A stretch of 64,000 nt of DNA from Brevibacillus brevis (GTDB taxonomy: Bacteria > Bacillota > Bacilli > Brevibacillales > Brevibacillaceae), in assembly GCF_031583145.1 (NCBI RefSeq), contig NZ_CP134050.1:5659501-5723500 (forward strand). The letters run 5' to 3'. The notes under the pieces are model-generated. The model ran no database searches, was not told the origin of the DNA, and was given only the letters and a program-made list of their open reading frames with translations. Every line of letters starts with the position of its first letter. Position 1 is the first letter of the stretch. The position numbers were made by a program, and so were the translations under genes. Of this stretch, positions 17,397 through 25,343 are shown piece by piece.

Positions 17397-19336
17397 GCCT
17401 GCTGCCCCCTTGCGCGAAGCAAATCGGCCAGCTGATTCATCCGCCTGATTTGGCGGACCGCCGCTCGCGGCGAAGCAGCGCGATCCGCCTGCAAATACAG
17501 CACGGTGCCTGCCGGATCGTCAGCAGACCTCCCTACCCGTCCGGCGATCTGCACAAGCGATGCCTCATCAAAAACCGGGGCCTCTGCGCCGATCACGGCT
17601 ACATCGCTCCGCGGGATGGTCACTCCCCGCTCCAGGATCGTGGTCGTCACCATGAGCCGATAGCGTTTTTCCCGGAATGCGCGGACTTTTTCTTCGCGCA
17701 TCGGATCCGCCGCATGCACCCCCGCCACGGATGGAGCTGCATCCGGAAAAAACGAGGCCAGGTAGTACACGACCCTGTCCACGTCTTCAATGCGAGGGAC
17801 AAACAAAAACAGCTGACGCTCTGATTCCAGGCAGCGCCGAACGAGCTCCAGGAGCGCTGTGATTGGTCTGCCTGTCCGCAGCCTCTTATGCAGCCCCTGG
17901 ACTGTGACTACCTGCGGGACAGGCAAAGCATGCCCATGGTAGCGGCCTGGCAGCAGAACATGCGTGGCGGACTTCAGCATCGGTCGCGCGAAGAGCGGGC
18001 TGAGCATCCCCGTCGTTTTGACGACCAAGCTCTTCCTCAGATAGCGCGGGGGTGTCGCACTCAGATAGAGCAGCTTCTCTCCCCGCTGCACAGCCCTTGC
18101 CACCGCTCTGTAGAGCATCGGGTTGTTGTGATAGGGAAAAGCGTCCGCCTCGTCGAGTACAACCAGGGGAAACCGCTGATAGTACCGCATGACCTGATGG
18201 GTAGTCGCGATGGTGATCTGCGCATCTTCCCACTTCTCGGGGCTGGAGCCGTGCACCGCGATGACGCGGGCGTGAGGAAAAACGCGCTGAATGCGCGGAG
18301 CCAGCTCCAGCACCACATCTTTGCGGGGAGTCGCGATCAGAACTCGCCCGCCTGCAGACAAAGCCTCTGCTATTGACGGGAATAACAGCTCCGTTTTCCC
18401 AGCGCCACACACCGCCCAGATCAAAAATTGAGACAAGCCGGGACGTCCGGCGGCGACAAACCTTCTCGCCTGTTCTGCCGCTACCGCTTGCGCTGGGGAG
18501 TAGCTGCCGTTCCAGTCCAGGGTGGCAGCCAGACGCGCCTCTACTTGTTCTCCTGCCGAAAGCAGGGGAGCCGGTACCAAAAGGTATGGCGTGCAGCACT
18601 TGCTCCTGCCCATTCCGAGACAAGCGGTGCAATAGGCGCAGCCTTGCCCGCACGTATGGCAGACGGTCAGCTCCATCGTCCTCCGACCGCTGCCGCAGCG
18701 CTCGCAAAACAGGTCGAGCCTCCTGCGCCAGCCTTTCGCAACGGAAAGACATACTCCGGGCCGCCACTCTGCCCTCTCCCCCAGCACCATCCGCTGCAGC
18801 ATCGCCATTAAATCAGGCTCTTCTATCGCTACGTCCTGTTTTCCCAACAACGTCACAAGCTCTTCCCAGAGAAGAGCGCGACCCGCAAGAAGCTCCCGAA
18901 TCGACGTGTCTGCAGTGGGACTATCGGCAAGCGGGGCTGACTCCGGCCAAAGCTCACCCGATCGACAGGCACGTACAGCCCCTTCCCCGTCTTCCCAGGT
19001 AAACCAGGTGCGACCAAGCGGCTTTGCAGAGCCGGCCTCGCACGCATATAGCGCGTTCGCCTCCCGCACCCTCGCTACCGCCAGCTGCCTCAGCTCTGAC
19101 AGCCCCTCTTCGCTCCACGGCTGCGAAGACGCCCGCCGCTCCTGCAGGCGCGCATTCACTGCTTCCCTGAGTGAAAAGACGAGTGCGAGCGAGGGGCTCC
19201 TCCCGATGACGTGCAAACGGCAGCCTTCCCGCTCCCGCCAAAATGATTGGTCTACCGCAAAACAAGGCGTGACGTAGGCCTGCGCCGGCATAGCCGTCGT
19301 TTCGCCGGTTTTGATATACAGCAAATACTCTCGCAC
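17393..19336 (-). CDS. comFA: ComFA competence helicase
   Basis: A 647-residue DEAD-type helicase. Residues 211-248 hold a cysteine-rich zinc finger (CERCGSG, CHTCGQGCAYCTAC, CC). Walker A CGAGKTE is at 310-316, DEAD at 395-398, then LSATPP and the motif VI-like QIAGRVGRS. It pulls transforming DNA through the ComEC channel. It is about 180 residues longer than the B. subtilis protein, because of an extended N-terminus. GTG start at 19336 follows GGGAGGG. GC-rich third positions contrast with the AT-rich glycosyltransferase genes. Confidence 0.93.
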   Translation of the reverse strand: MREYLLYIKTGETTAMPAQAYVTPCFAVDQSFWREREGCRLHVIGRSPSLALVFSLREAVNARLQERRASSQPWSEEGLSELRQLAVARVREANALYACEAGSAKPLGRTWFTWEDGEGAVRACRSGELWPESAPLADSPTADTSIRELLAGRALLWEELVTLLGKQDVAIEEPDLMAMLQRMVLGERAEWRPGVCLSVAKGWRRRLDLFCERCGSGRRTMELTVCHTCGQGCAYCTACLGMGRSKCCTPYLLVPAPLLSAGEQVEARLAATLDWNGSYSPAQAVAAEQARRFVAAGRPGLSQFLIWAVCGAGKTELLFPSIAEALSAGGRVLIATPRKDVVLELAPRIQRVFPHARVIAVHGSSPEKWEDAQITIATTHQVMRYYQRFPLVVLDEADAFPYHNNPMLYRAVARAVQRGEKLLYLSATPPRYLRKSLVVKTTGMLSPLFARPMLKSATHVLLPGRYHGHALPVPQVVTVQGLHKRLRTGRPITALLELVRRCLESERQLFLFVPRIEDVDRVVYYLASFFPDAAPSVAGVHAADPMREEKVRAFREKRYRLMVTTTILERGVTIPRSDVAVIGAEAPVFDEASLVQIAGRVGRSADDPAGTVLYLQADRAASPRAAVRQIRRMNQLADLLRARGQQA

Positions 19337-19456
19337 GCGCGATCCCTCCCGGACGTGTTCTCTTGCCCTCAGTGTGCAAAAAGAAAGGGAGGTCCCGCAA
19401 ATATTTCACCTGCTGTTAGAAAACCTGGCTACGCCATGCCTTTTGGCGAAGCCGCG

Positions 19457-19560
19457 GTACCCAAAGGGCACAAGTCTCGCTATCTCACTGTGTTCGAAGT
19501 CTCGCTATGTACCCAAAGGGCACAAGTCTCGCTATCTCACTGTGTTCGAAGTCTCGCTAT
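19457..19560. repeat. Two tandem 52-bp direct repeats upstream of comFA
   Basis: Two identical 52-base units abut exactly (19457-19508, 19509-19560). Each begins GTACCCAAAGGGCACAAG and contains AGTCTCGCTAT twice. The flank at 19429-19455 has an inverted repeat GGCTACGCC / GGCGAAGCC. The block is non-coding. Confidence 0.8.
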
Positions 19561-19575
19561 GTTGCCCTTATACTG

Positions 19576-19600
19576 GATAGGAATTTTATCAATTCCTATC
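19576..19600. repeat. Perfect 10-bp inverted repeat
   Basis: GATAGGAATT / AATTCCTATC with a 5-base loop. No T-run follows on either strand, so it is not a standard terminator; possibly part of the adjacent repeat block. Confidence 0.5.
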
Positions 19601-19606
19601 TGTGCA

Positions 19607-19638
19607 AAGAAAAAAGAGCGCCAGATGATCGCGCTCTT
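19607..19638 (-). terminator. Terminator after the 20041-start gene
   Basis: Stem AAGAGCGC / GCGCTCTT followed on minus by TTTTTTCTTT. Confidence 0.8.
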
Positions 19639-19666
19639 CCTCATTTTGGATCCTCGAAAGACGCGC

Positions 19667-20041
19667 TCAAGACGGCGCTCCTTTCGTTTCTTGCCGCAAG
19701 TCGATGACAATCCCGGGGGGTTCCGGCTCATCCTGACTCTCTTCCCGGAAAGGAAGGAAGTACGGATCGCGTTCATAGACACTCGCTATTTTTCTCGTGT
19801 CATCGGTGGAGCCTGAATCGACCAACGATATGCGAATAGGCTTGCCACTCCAATAAGAACGGAACAGCAGTCGCCGCACGACCGCCTCCAGTACTTGTTC
19901 GGAATCGCGGACCAACAACCGGTAATGCTCTAGCGGCGGTTCGGCGCTGCTGCTCATCCGATCTGCCCATTTGTCAGCCAGCATCACGAGTAAAGAGGAG
20001 CAGCCATATGCCGCAAGCAGCCATACAAGGATCTCTTCCAT
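19667..20041 (-). CDS. Small membrane-anchored protein of unknown function
   Basis: About 124 residues. One hydrophobic segment (ILVWLLAAYGCSSLLVML, near residues 3-20) is followed by a soluble tail. The tail contains ISLVDSGSTDDTRKIA, which resembles the nucleotide-binding strand of GT2 glycosyltransferases, but the metal-binding DxD and the rest of that fold are missing. AGGAGG precedes the ATG at 20041 by about 10 bases and is too close to the ATG at 20050. It sits between degU and comFA, where B. subtilis has the unrelated yviA. Function unknown. Confidence 0.6.
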   Translation of the reverse strand: MEEILVWLLAAYGCSSLLVMLADKWADRMSSSAEPPLEHYRLLVRDSEQVLEAVVRRLLFRSYWSGKPIRISLVDSGSTDDTRKIASVYERDPYFLPFREESQDEPEPPGIVIDLRQETKGAPS

Positions 20042-20174
20042 CACGGTCATACCTCCTCTAGTAACAAGGTATGCCGGACAGCTTGGCCACGGTGCACTTC
20101 TGCTGCCTCTGTTTCTGCGGATGCGGATAGGCTAGCGCCCAAGTATCACGGATGGACGGCAGTGCACCCAGCAG

Positions 20175-20882
20175 CTACAATTTCACCCAACCGTTTTTGA
20201 TGGAGATGACTACCGCCTGGGTGCGGTCTTGCACATTCAGCTTTTGCAAAATGCTGCTGACGTGATTTTTGACGGTCTTTTCACTGATGAACAAGAATTC
20301 GCCGATCGCCCGGTTGCTCTTCCCCTCCGCCATCAGCTGCAGCACTTCCCGTTCCCGACGAGTGAGCGACTCGATCACTTTCGGATCGATCGTCTGCGAA
20401 TCGTCGATCGAGAAACTGCGCTCCGCCGCTCCTTCCTGCTCGCTCAACCGGCGGAATTCCTCGATCAGCTTGCCCGTTACCTTCGGATGGATGTAAGCGC
20501 CACCACTCGCCACTACACGGACCGCATCTACCAGGTCGCTTGTCCCCATCTCTTTGAGCAAATATCCCGATGCCCCGGAACGCAGCGTGCGATAGACGTA
20601 CCCTTCATCGTCGTGAATGGAAAGCATGATTACCCGTGTAGTCGGGCTGACGGAAATGACATTCTCAGCCGCGGAGACACCATTGATGTTCGGCATGTTG
20701 ATATCCATTAACATCACGTCCGGCTTGTGCTCTTCAGCCAGGGTAGCAGCCTCGCCGCCATCCGCACCTTCTCCGACCACCTTGAAATCCTCTTCCATTT
20801 CTAAAATACGCTTAACGCCTTCACGGAACAATTGATGGTCGTCCACAATTACAATGCGGAGCTCTTGCTGTCTCTTATCCAT
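20175..20882 (-). CDS. degU: Response regulator DegU
   Basis: A 235-residue NarL/LuxR-type regulator. The receiver domain has the acidic pair D14/D15, phosphoacceptor D60 in LMDINMP and the switch Lys in SGYLLKEMG; the C-terminal HTH is [20 protein letters not shown] to [13 protein letters not shown]. DegU controls exoprotease, competence, biofilm and flagellar genes in Bacilli. It follows degS by 32 bases. The subtilases and flagellar genes of this window are plausible targets by analogy. Confidence 0.96.
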   Translation of the reverse strand: MDKRQQELRIVIVDDHQLFREGVKRILEMEEDFKVVGEGADGGEAATLAEEHKPDVMLMDINMPNINGVSAAENVISVSPTTRVIMLSIHDDEGYVYRTLRSGASGYLLKEMGTSDLVDAVRVVASGGAYIHPKVTGKLIEEFRRLSEQEGAAERSFSIDDSQTIDPKVIESLTRREREVLQLMAEGKSNRAIGEFLFISEKTVKNHVSSILQKLNVQDRTQAVVISIKNGWVKL

Positions 20883-20914
20883 GATTCATCCCCCTGTACA
20901 CGGTCTGTGTTTTT

Positions 20915-22057
20915 TCACATTTTTAGCGGTATTTGGAAAATAACTTTCGTCCCTTCATTCGGCGCAGATTGTACTTCCACACTGCCCTCCAGCAGCTGAA
21001 CGCGTTCCTTCATGCCCAGCAAACCGAAGGACCCGCCGCCCATCATTCGTTGTTCCAAATCAAATCCGACGCCATCGTCTTTCACCACGAGGCTCAGCGA
21101 ATCCTGGACGAACTCGAGCTTTACTTGTACGGATGTGGCCCGCGCGTGCTTCTCCACATTGTTCAGGCATTCCTGAACCAACCGGAAAATCGCAGCCTTC
21201 ACTGAGCTGCGAAGCGGAGGCTCCACTCCAAATACTACCAGATCAATGGAAGACTCGATCCGATCTTCACAAGTTTGTATGTACTTCTGCAAAGTCGGTA
21301 CCAGTCCCAAATCGTCCAGAGCCATCGGGCGCAAGTCGAAGATGATCCTTCTGACGTCGGCCAAACTCAAGCGTACCATTTCCTTCAATTCGTGCAATTC
21401 CATTTGCGCTTCCAGAATGCGCTCATTTTTCAACATTCTTTCGACGATCTCCGAACGCAGGACGACGTTCGCCATGGACTGCGCCGGGCCATCGTGGATT
21501 TCCCGCGCGACCCGCTTGCGCTCTTCTTCCTGCGCCTGGATGATTTTCAGCCCCATGAGCTGATGCTGCTTGGCGGACTCCAACGCTTCGCCGATCTTGC
21601 TCAGATCGCCGGTCAAGTACCCCAGCACGACACTCATTTGGGACACCAGCTTTTCGGCACGCTCAATTGTCACTTCCAGCGTGCGGAGTTGACGCTCCAG
21701 ATCGTTTCGCCTGCGCTTCAGGTTGTTTTCCCGCTCCCGGTATATGGACAGCTCCACCTGAATGCGGCTCGCTTCTTCGTAGGCGACCCGGATGTCTTCT
21801 TCGGTGTACTGGTGAAAATTTCGGCTCACCAACACAAGGCGGTTGCGGGACTTGCGATATGCCAGCTCCAGCGCATCCACCTTTTGTATGACTTTTGAGA
21901 TTTCTTCCCGCAGCTCGTGCAGATCGAGCTTGAGGGAATTTCCTTGCTGTCTTGCGTTTTCTGCTATATCAAATATTTGATCTTTGCTTGTCTCCACTGT
22001 TTCAATCGTTCGTTTAATGACTCCATCGAGCACGCTTATGTCAATCGCTTTGTTCAT
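20915..22057 (-). CDS. degS: Sensor histidine kinase DegS
   Basis: A 380-residue cytoplasmic kinase without membrane segments, as for DegS. Residues 35-175 form a long coiled-coil sensor. The HisKA_3 motif REIHDGPAQ gives phospho-His H188. The HATPase part has QECLNNVEKHARA, VVKDDGVGFD and GGSFGLLGMKERV. It phosphorylates DegU. The start overlaps the stop of the preceding deacetylase by 4 bases. Confidence 0.96.
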   Translation of the reverse strand: MNKAIDISVLDGVIKRTIETVETSKDQIFDIAENARQQGNSLKLDLHELREEISKVIQKVDALELAYRKSRNRLVLVSRNFHQYTEEDIRVAYEEASRIQVELSIYRERENNLKRRRNDLERQLRTLEVTIERAEKLVSQMSVVLGYLTGDLSKIGEALESAKQHQLMGLKIIQAQEEERKRVAREIHDGPAQSMANVVLRSEIVERMLKNERILEAQMELHELKEMVRLSLADVRRIIFDLRPMALDDLGLVPTLQKYIQTCEDRIESSIDLVVFGVEPPLRSSVKAAIFRLVQECLNNVEKHARATSVQVKLEFVQDSLSLVVKDDGVGFDLEQRMMGGGSFGLLGMKERVQLLEGSVEVQSAPNEGTKVIFQIPLKM

Positions 22058-23070
22058 GATTGCTCTCCTTCAAACTCGTTTTTCGCTTTCGTGAACAGCT
22101 GATGGAGGCTTGTTTCATCCACACTTGGGAGACCCACGTCGTATCGCGGGATGGTAAACGGGTCTGTGCCCCTTTTTACCACTCCTGGTGTGGAAGTAAA
22201 TACAAAGCGGTAGCCGGCTTGCCGGGCAGTCTCCCTTACAATGGTATTGGTGTAGCCAAATGGCAGTGAAATCGCGTCCACCTGGTGACCCGTCCATTCG
22301 CCAAGACCGACACGGGACATGTTGAAGTCCACGTACAGGCGGTCTCTGTATTCCTGTTCAACTTCCAACCGTTGCAAATCCTCCCGAAATACCGGAGCCG
22401 TTTCAGGCCCCAGCTCTCCCCATTCATTTCTCTCTTCCGCGTCGTGCAGGCTGTATGTATGGGAACCAAAGGCAGCCAGCCCTGTTCCAGCCATTTCGGC
22501 TACCTCCTGACGAGTAAGCGGTGTTGTCATGTTTTCTGGTTTTCGATCCATCCCGTCGCGCAGCCGGTCCGCAATTATAAAATTAACGGACGGATAGCCG
22601 TAGCGCCGGAGGATCGGAAACGCGTCTGTGTAGTAGCTTTCATAACCATCATCAAAAGTTATGAAAACGGCGTTGGCGGTGGATAGATCACCTGTTTGCA
22701 AAAATCCGGTGAATTCATCCAGAGTGATCGGATTGAATCCATTCTCATGCAAAAAGGACATATGCCGAGCAAAAAGCTCAGGCTTTATGGCGTATGGTTG
22801 CTTGGATTTCTCTGACACATGGTGATACATGAGTACCACCACTTGATGGCTATACCATATTTTCGGTTTTCTCGTTGCATTTTTTAAGGGTGTGACGTTT
22901 GTCTCAGCAGCCTGCTCTTCCCTTGTGCTTATAGACGTATCAACATGGGGAAAAGGTTGCAGTTCCGGTTCATTCTTTTTTGTCTCGAGAGCATTTCCTA
23001 TGTATCCAATGATTAGTACAGCTAGCAAAAAGGTAACAAATACAGTAAGGGAGAGACTCCTATTATTCAA
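22054..23070 (-). CDS. Membrane-anchored polysaccharide deacetylase
   Basis: About 338 residues. An N-terminal anchor (SLTVFVTFLLAVLIIGYIG) is followed by a linker and a NodB-type carbohydrate esterase family 4 domain: YHHVSE, the catalytic TFDDGY, and the zinc-binding SHTYSLH. I choose the TTG at 23070 because GGGAGGGG lies 7 bases before it; a longer frame begins with another TTG at 23160. It probably removes acetyl groups from peptidoglycan or a wall polysaccharide outside the membrane. It overlaps degS by 4 bases, so it is the first gene of a deacetylase-degS-degU operon. Confidence 0.85.
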   Translation of the reverse strand: MNNRSLSLTVFVTFLLAVLIIGYIGNALETKKNEPELQPFPHVDTSISTREEQAAETNVTPLKNATRKPKIWYSHQVVVLMYHHVSEKSKQPYAIKPELFARHMSFLHENGFNPITLDEFTGFLQTGDLSTANAVFITFDDGYESYYTDAFPILRRYGYPSVNFIIADRLRDGMDRKPENMTTPLTRQEVAEMAGTGLAAFGSHTYSLHDAEERNEWGELGPETAPVFREDLQRLEVEQEYRDRLYVDFNMSRVGLGEWTGHQVDAISLPFGYTNTIVRETARQAGYRFVFTSTPGVVKRGTDPFTIPRYDVGLPSVDETSLHQLFTKAKNEFEGEQS

Positions 23071-23293
23071 AAAAACCCCTCCCTGCTCCCCTTTGCCTCT
23101 CCCTGGAGGAAAACCCTTGTTGATGCCCGGCCCATTCAAAGATGAACGGCCCGCATCCAAAGGAACGTTTTCCTGCTGAATCAGGAGAAGTATCCACGAT
23201 GTTTATACTTTTGACTCAATAATGATTCGACATCGTCCAACAAAATCCTTTGCAGGAGCGATCCCCAATAAATGGCTGAGGAAGCTGGATCAA

Positions 23294-23325
23294 CAAAAAG
23301 AGCCTAGCGTCTAGACTAGGCTCTT
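23294..23325 (-). terminator. Terminator of metK
   Basis: Perfect 10-bp stem AAGAGCCTAG / CTAGGCTCTT with TTTTTG on minus, 15 bases beyond the stop. Confidence 0.85.
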
Positions 23326-23339
23326 ATCTTGACCGATTC

Positions 23340-24551
23340 TTATTTCGCCAAAGAGGCAGCATCTTGTTTCAAGGCTTCTGCCTTGTCTGTTTGCTCCCAA
23401 GGAACATTCAGGTCATTGCGGCCGAAGTGACCGTACGCTGCTGTTTGTTTGTAAATCGGACGACGCAGGTCAAGCTGCTTGATGATGCCGGCAGGACGCA
23501 GGTCGAAGTGTTTGCGAACCAGTTTCACCAGATCTTCCTCGGAAACGGTTCCGGTGCCAAATGTATCTACCGCGATGGAAACAGGTTGAGCTACCCCGAT
23601 TGCATAAGCCACTTGGACTTCGCATTTGTCAGCCAGGCCTGCAGCCACGATGTTTTTCGCTACATAGCGCGCTGCGTACGCGCCGGAACGGTCCACTTTG
23701 GTCGGATCTTTACCGGAGAACGCGCCACCGCCATGGCGAGCATAACCGCCGTACGTATCCACGATGATTTTGCGGCCGGTGAGTCCAGCATCCCCTTGAG
23801 GTCCGCCGATAACGAAGCGGCCGGTCGGGTTGATGAAGTATTTGGTGTCAGCATCGAGCAACTCAGCCGGAACGACCGGTTTGATCACATGCTCCATCAA
23901 GTCTTGCTTGATTTGCTCCAGAGTGGTCTCAGGAGCGTGTTGGGTGGAAATAACGATCGTGTCGATACGAACCGGCTTATCGCCATCGTATTCAACGGTT
24001 ACTTGTGTTTTGCCGTCCGGGCGCAGGTACGGCAGGGTGTCGTTTTTGCGCACCTCGGTCAGGCGGCGAGCCAATTGGTGTGCCATGCTGATCGGCAGCG
24101 GCATCAGCTCAGGTGTTTCGTTGCAAGCAAAGCCAAACATCAGGCCTTGGTCGCCGGCGCCGATCGCTTCGATCTCAGCGTCGGTCATTTGGCCTTCGCG
24201 CGCTTCCAGGGCTTGGTCTACACCGAGTGCAATGTCAGCGGACTGTTCGCCGATAGCGGTGATTACGCCGCACGTATCCGCATCAAAACCAAATTTCGCA
24301 CGGTCGTAGCCGATGCCGCGAATGGTTTCGCGAACCAGCTTTTGGATGTCTACGTACGTGTTTGTGGTGATTTCACCGGCAACCAGCACGAGTCCTGTCG
24401 TTACGGATGTTTCGCAAGCGACGCGGGCGTTTGGATCTTTGGACAGGATGGCATCGAGAATCGAATCGGAAATTTGGTCACAAATTTTATCCGGATGACC
24501 TTCTGTTACGGATTCAGATGTGAACAGACGACGACCTTTTTGCAAAGCCAT
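23340..24551 (-). CDS. metK: S-adenosylmethionine synthase MetK
   Basis: About 403 residues. Family signatures include [32 protein letters not shown] and [16 protein letters not shown]. The enzyme makes SAM from methionine and ATP. The ATG at 24551 follows AAAGGAGG at 9 bases; an in-frame ATG at 24581 lies upstream of that site. A SAM-I riboswitch and terminator precede the gene, giving feedback by its product. Confidence 0.97.
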   Translation of the reverse strand: MALQKGRRLFTSESVTEGHPDKICDQISDSILDAILSKDPNARVACETSVTTGLVLVAGEITTNTYVDIQKLVRETIRGIGYDRAKFGFDADTCGVITAIGEQSADIALGVDQALEAREGQMTDAEIEAIGAGDQGLMFGFACNETPELMPLPISMAHQLARRLTEVRKNDTLPYLRPDGKTQVTVEYDGDKPVRIDTIVISTQHAPETTLEQIKQDLMEHVIKPVVPAELLDADTKYFINPTGRFVIGGPQGDAGLTGRKIIVDTYGGYARHGGGAFSGKDPTKVDRSGAYAARYVAKNIVAAGLADKCEVQVAYAIGVAQPVSIAVDTFGTGTVSEEDLVKLVRKHFDLRPAGIIKQLDLRRPIYKQTAAYGHFGRNDLNVPWEQTDKAEALKQDAASLAK

Positions 24552-24624
24552 GAGAAAATTACCTCCTTTGACCTCATACAAATAGTGTGGTAGCCGAGTC
24601 AGGATTTTATCGACGTAAACGCAA

Positions 24625-24662
24625 TAAAAAAACCTTTTCCAACATGTAGGAGGAAAAGGTTT
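24625..24662 (-). terminator. Riboswitch-controlled terminator before metK
   Basis: Stem AAACCTTTTCC / GGAAAAGGTTT followed by TTTTTATT on minus. It is the expression platform of the SAM-I riboswitch. Confidence 0.9.
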
Positions 24663-24685
24663 GAGCGCTTTTTGCTTCCTTCATC

Positions 24686-24787
24686 CTCTTATCGGCCAGA
24701 ACAGATGTCCGTTCTGCTGGTTAGCACCGCCTCTAATCGGTTGCCGGGCTTCATGGGGCCAGTCCCTCCGCCTGCTCTGGATAAGAG
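24686..24787 (-). promoter_or_regulatory. SAM-I (S-box) riboswitch aptamer
   Basis: P1 arms CTCTTATC / GATAAGAG enclose the conserved core AGAGCAGGCGGAGGGACTGG, GCCCGGCAACC and GCGGTGCTAA. With SAM bound, P1 forms and the downstream terminator folds, switching metK off. Confidence 0.95.
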
Positions 24788-24840
24788 TATCCATTACGGA
24801 TTATAGAATAATTGTTTTTTTCTGTGGTGTCAATAGACTT

Positions 24841-25293
24841 TTACCGAAGCTCGTACTTGCCGCGTACCATGACGTGGGAAACCCCTTTGTAACCGGCAGC
24901 GGGACGCAATCCGCGATTGTCGGAACGGGCAATCAGGAGCAAGTGATTGGCCCCGACGATCGCACCGCCTTTAAGGTCCACGCCTGCCGTCAAATCAGTC
25001 AGGCCGTCCCCTTTATTTCCCGCTACGGCTTGAACGGTACCCGTACGGACGATAAACTCGGTTCCTTCAAAGCCGTACAGCGTCTGCCCGGGATTCAGCT
25101 CCACGACTTTCAGCGTGCTTGCCCCTCCGCCGCCACCTGCAGCCTGAATCTGCTGGTCTACGTAGCTCTTCGTCACTACTGGGTCATCGACGGAGCCAGG
25201 GACTCCCCCCACTCCGTCCGCCATCGCCTGCGTGGCGAAGATGGCCATGCCCCCGATTGCTGCTGCCAGAAAGCCTTTTGTGACTGATTTCAT
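24841..25293 (-). CDS. Small secreted protein of unknown function
   Basis: About 150 residues. Signal peptide: MKSVTKGFLAAAIGGMAIFA then an AMA-type cleavage site. The mature N-terminus DGVGGVPGSVDDPVVTKSYVD, then QQIQ and a Gly-run, recurs in exported proteins of Bacilli. The rest is predicted beta-rich (LNPGQTLYGFEGTEFIVRTG). GGGGAGG lies 9 bases before the ATG at 25293. It follows the SLH-subtilase by about 50 bases, so it is likely co-transcribed with it. No function is known to me. Confidence 0.65.
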   Translation of the reverse strand: MKSVTKGFLAAAIGGMAIFATQAMADGVGGVPGSVDDPVVTKSYVDQQIQAAGGGGGASTLKVVELNPGQTLYGFEGTEFIVRTGTVQAVAGNKGDGLTDLTAGVDLKGGAIVGANHLLLIARSDNRGLRPAAGYKGVSHVMVRGKYELR

Positions 25294-25343
25294 TGTCGTC
25301 ATCCTCCCCAGTTTTGCCGTAAACACTTGAATGTTCTGATTGG

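Noticed and set aside
24800-24833. TTGACA plus TATAAT upstream of the metK riboswitch
   Set aside because: The boxes are 22 bases apart, too far for a standard SigA promoter; only the TATAAT may be real.
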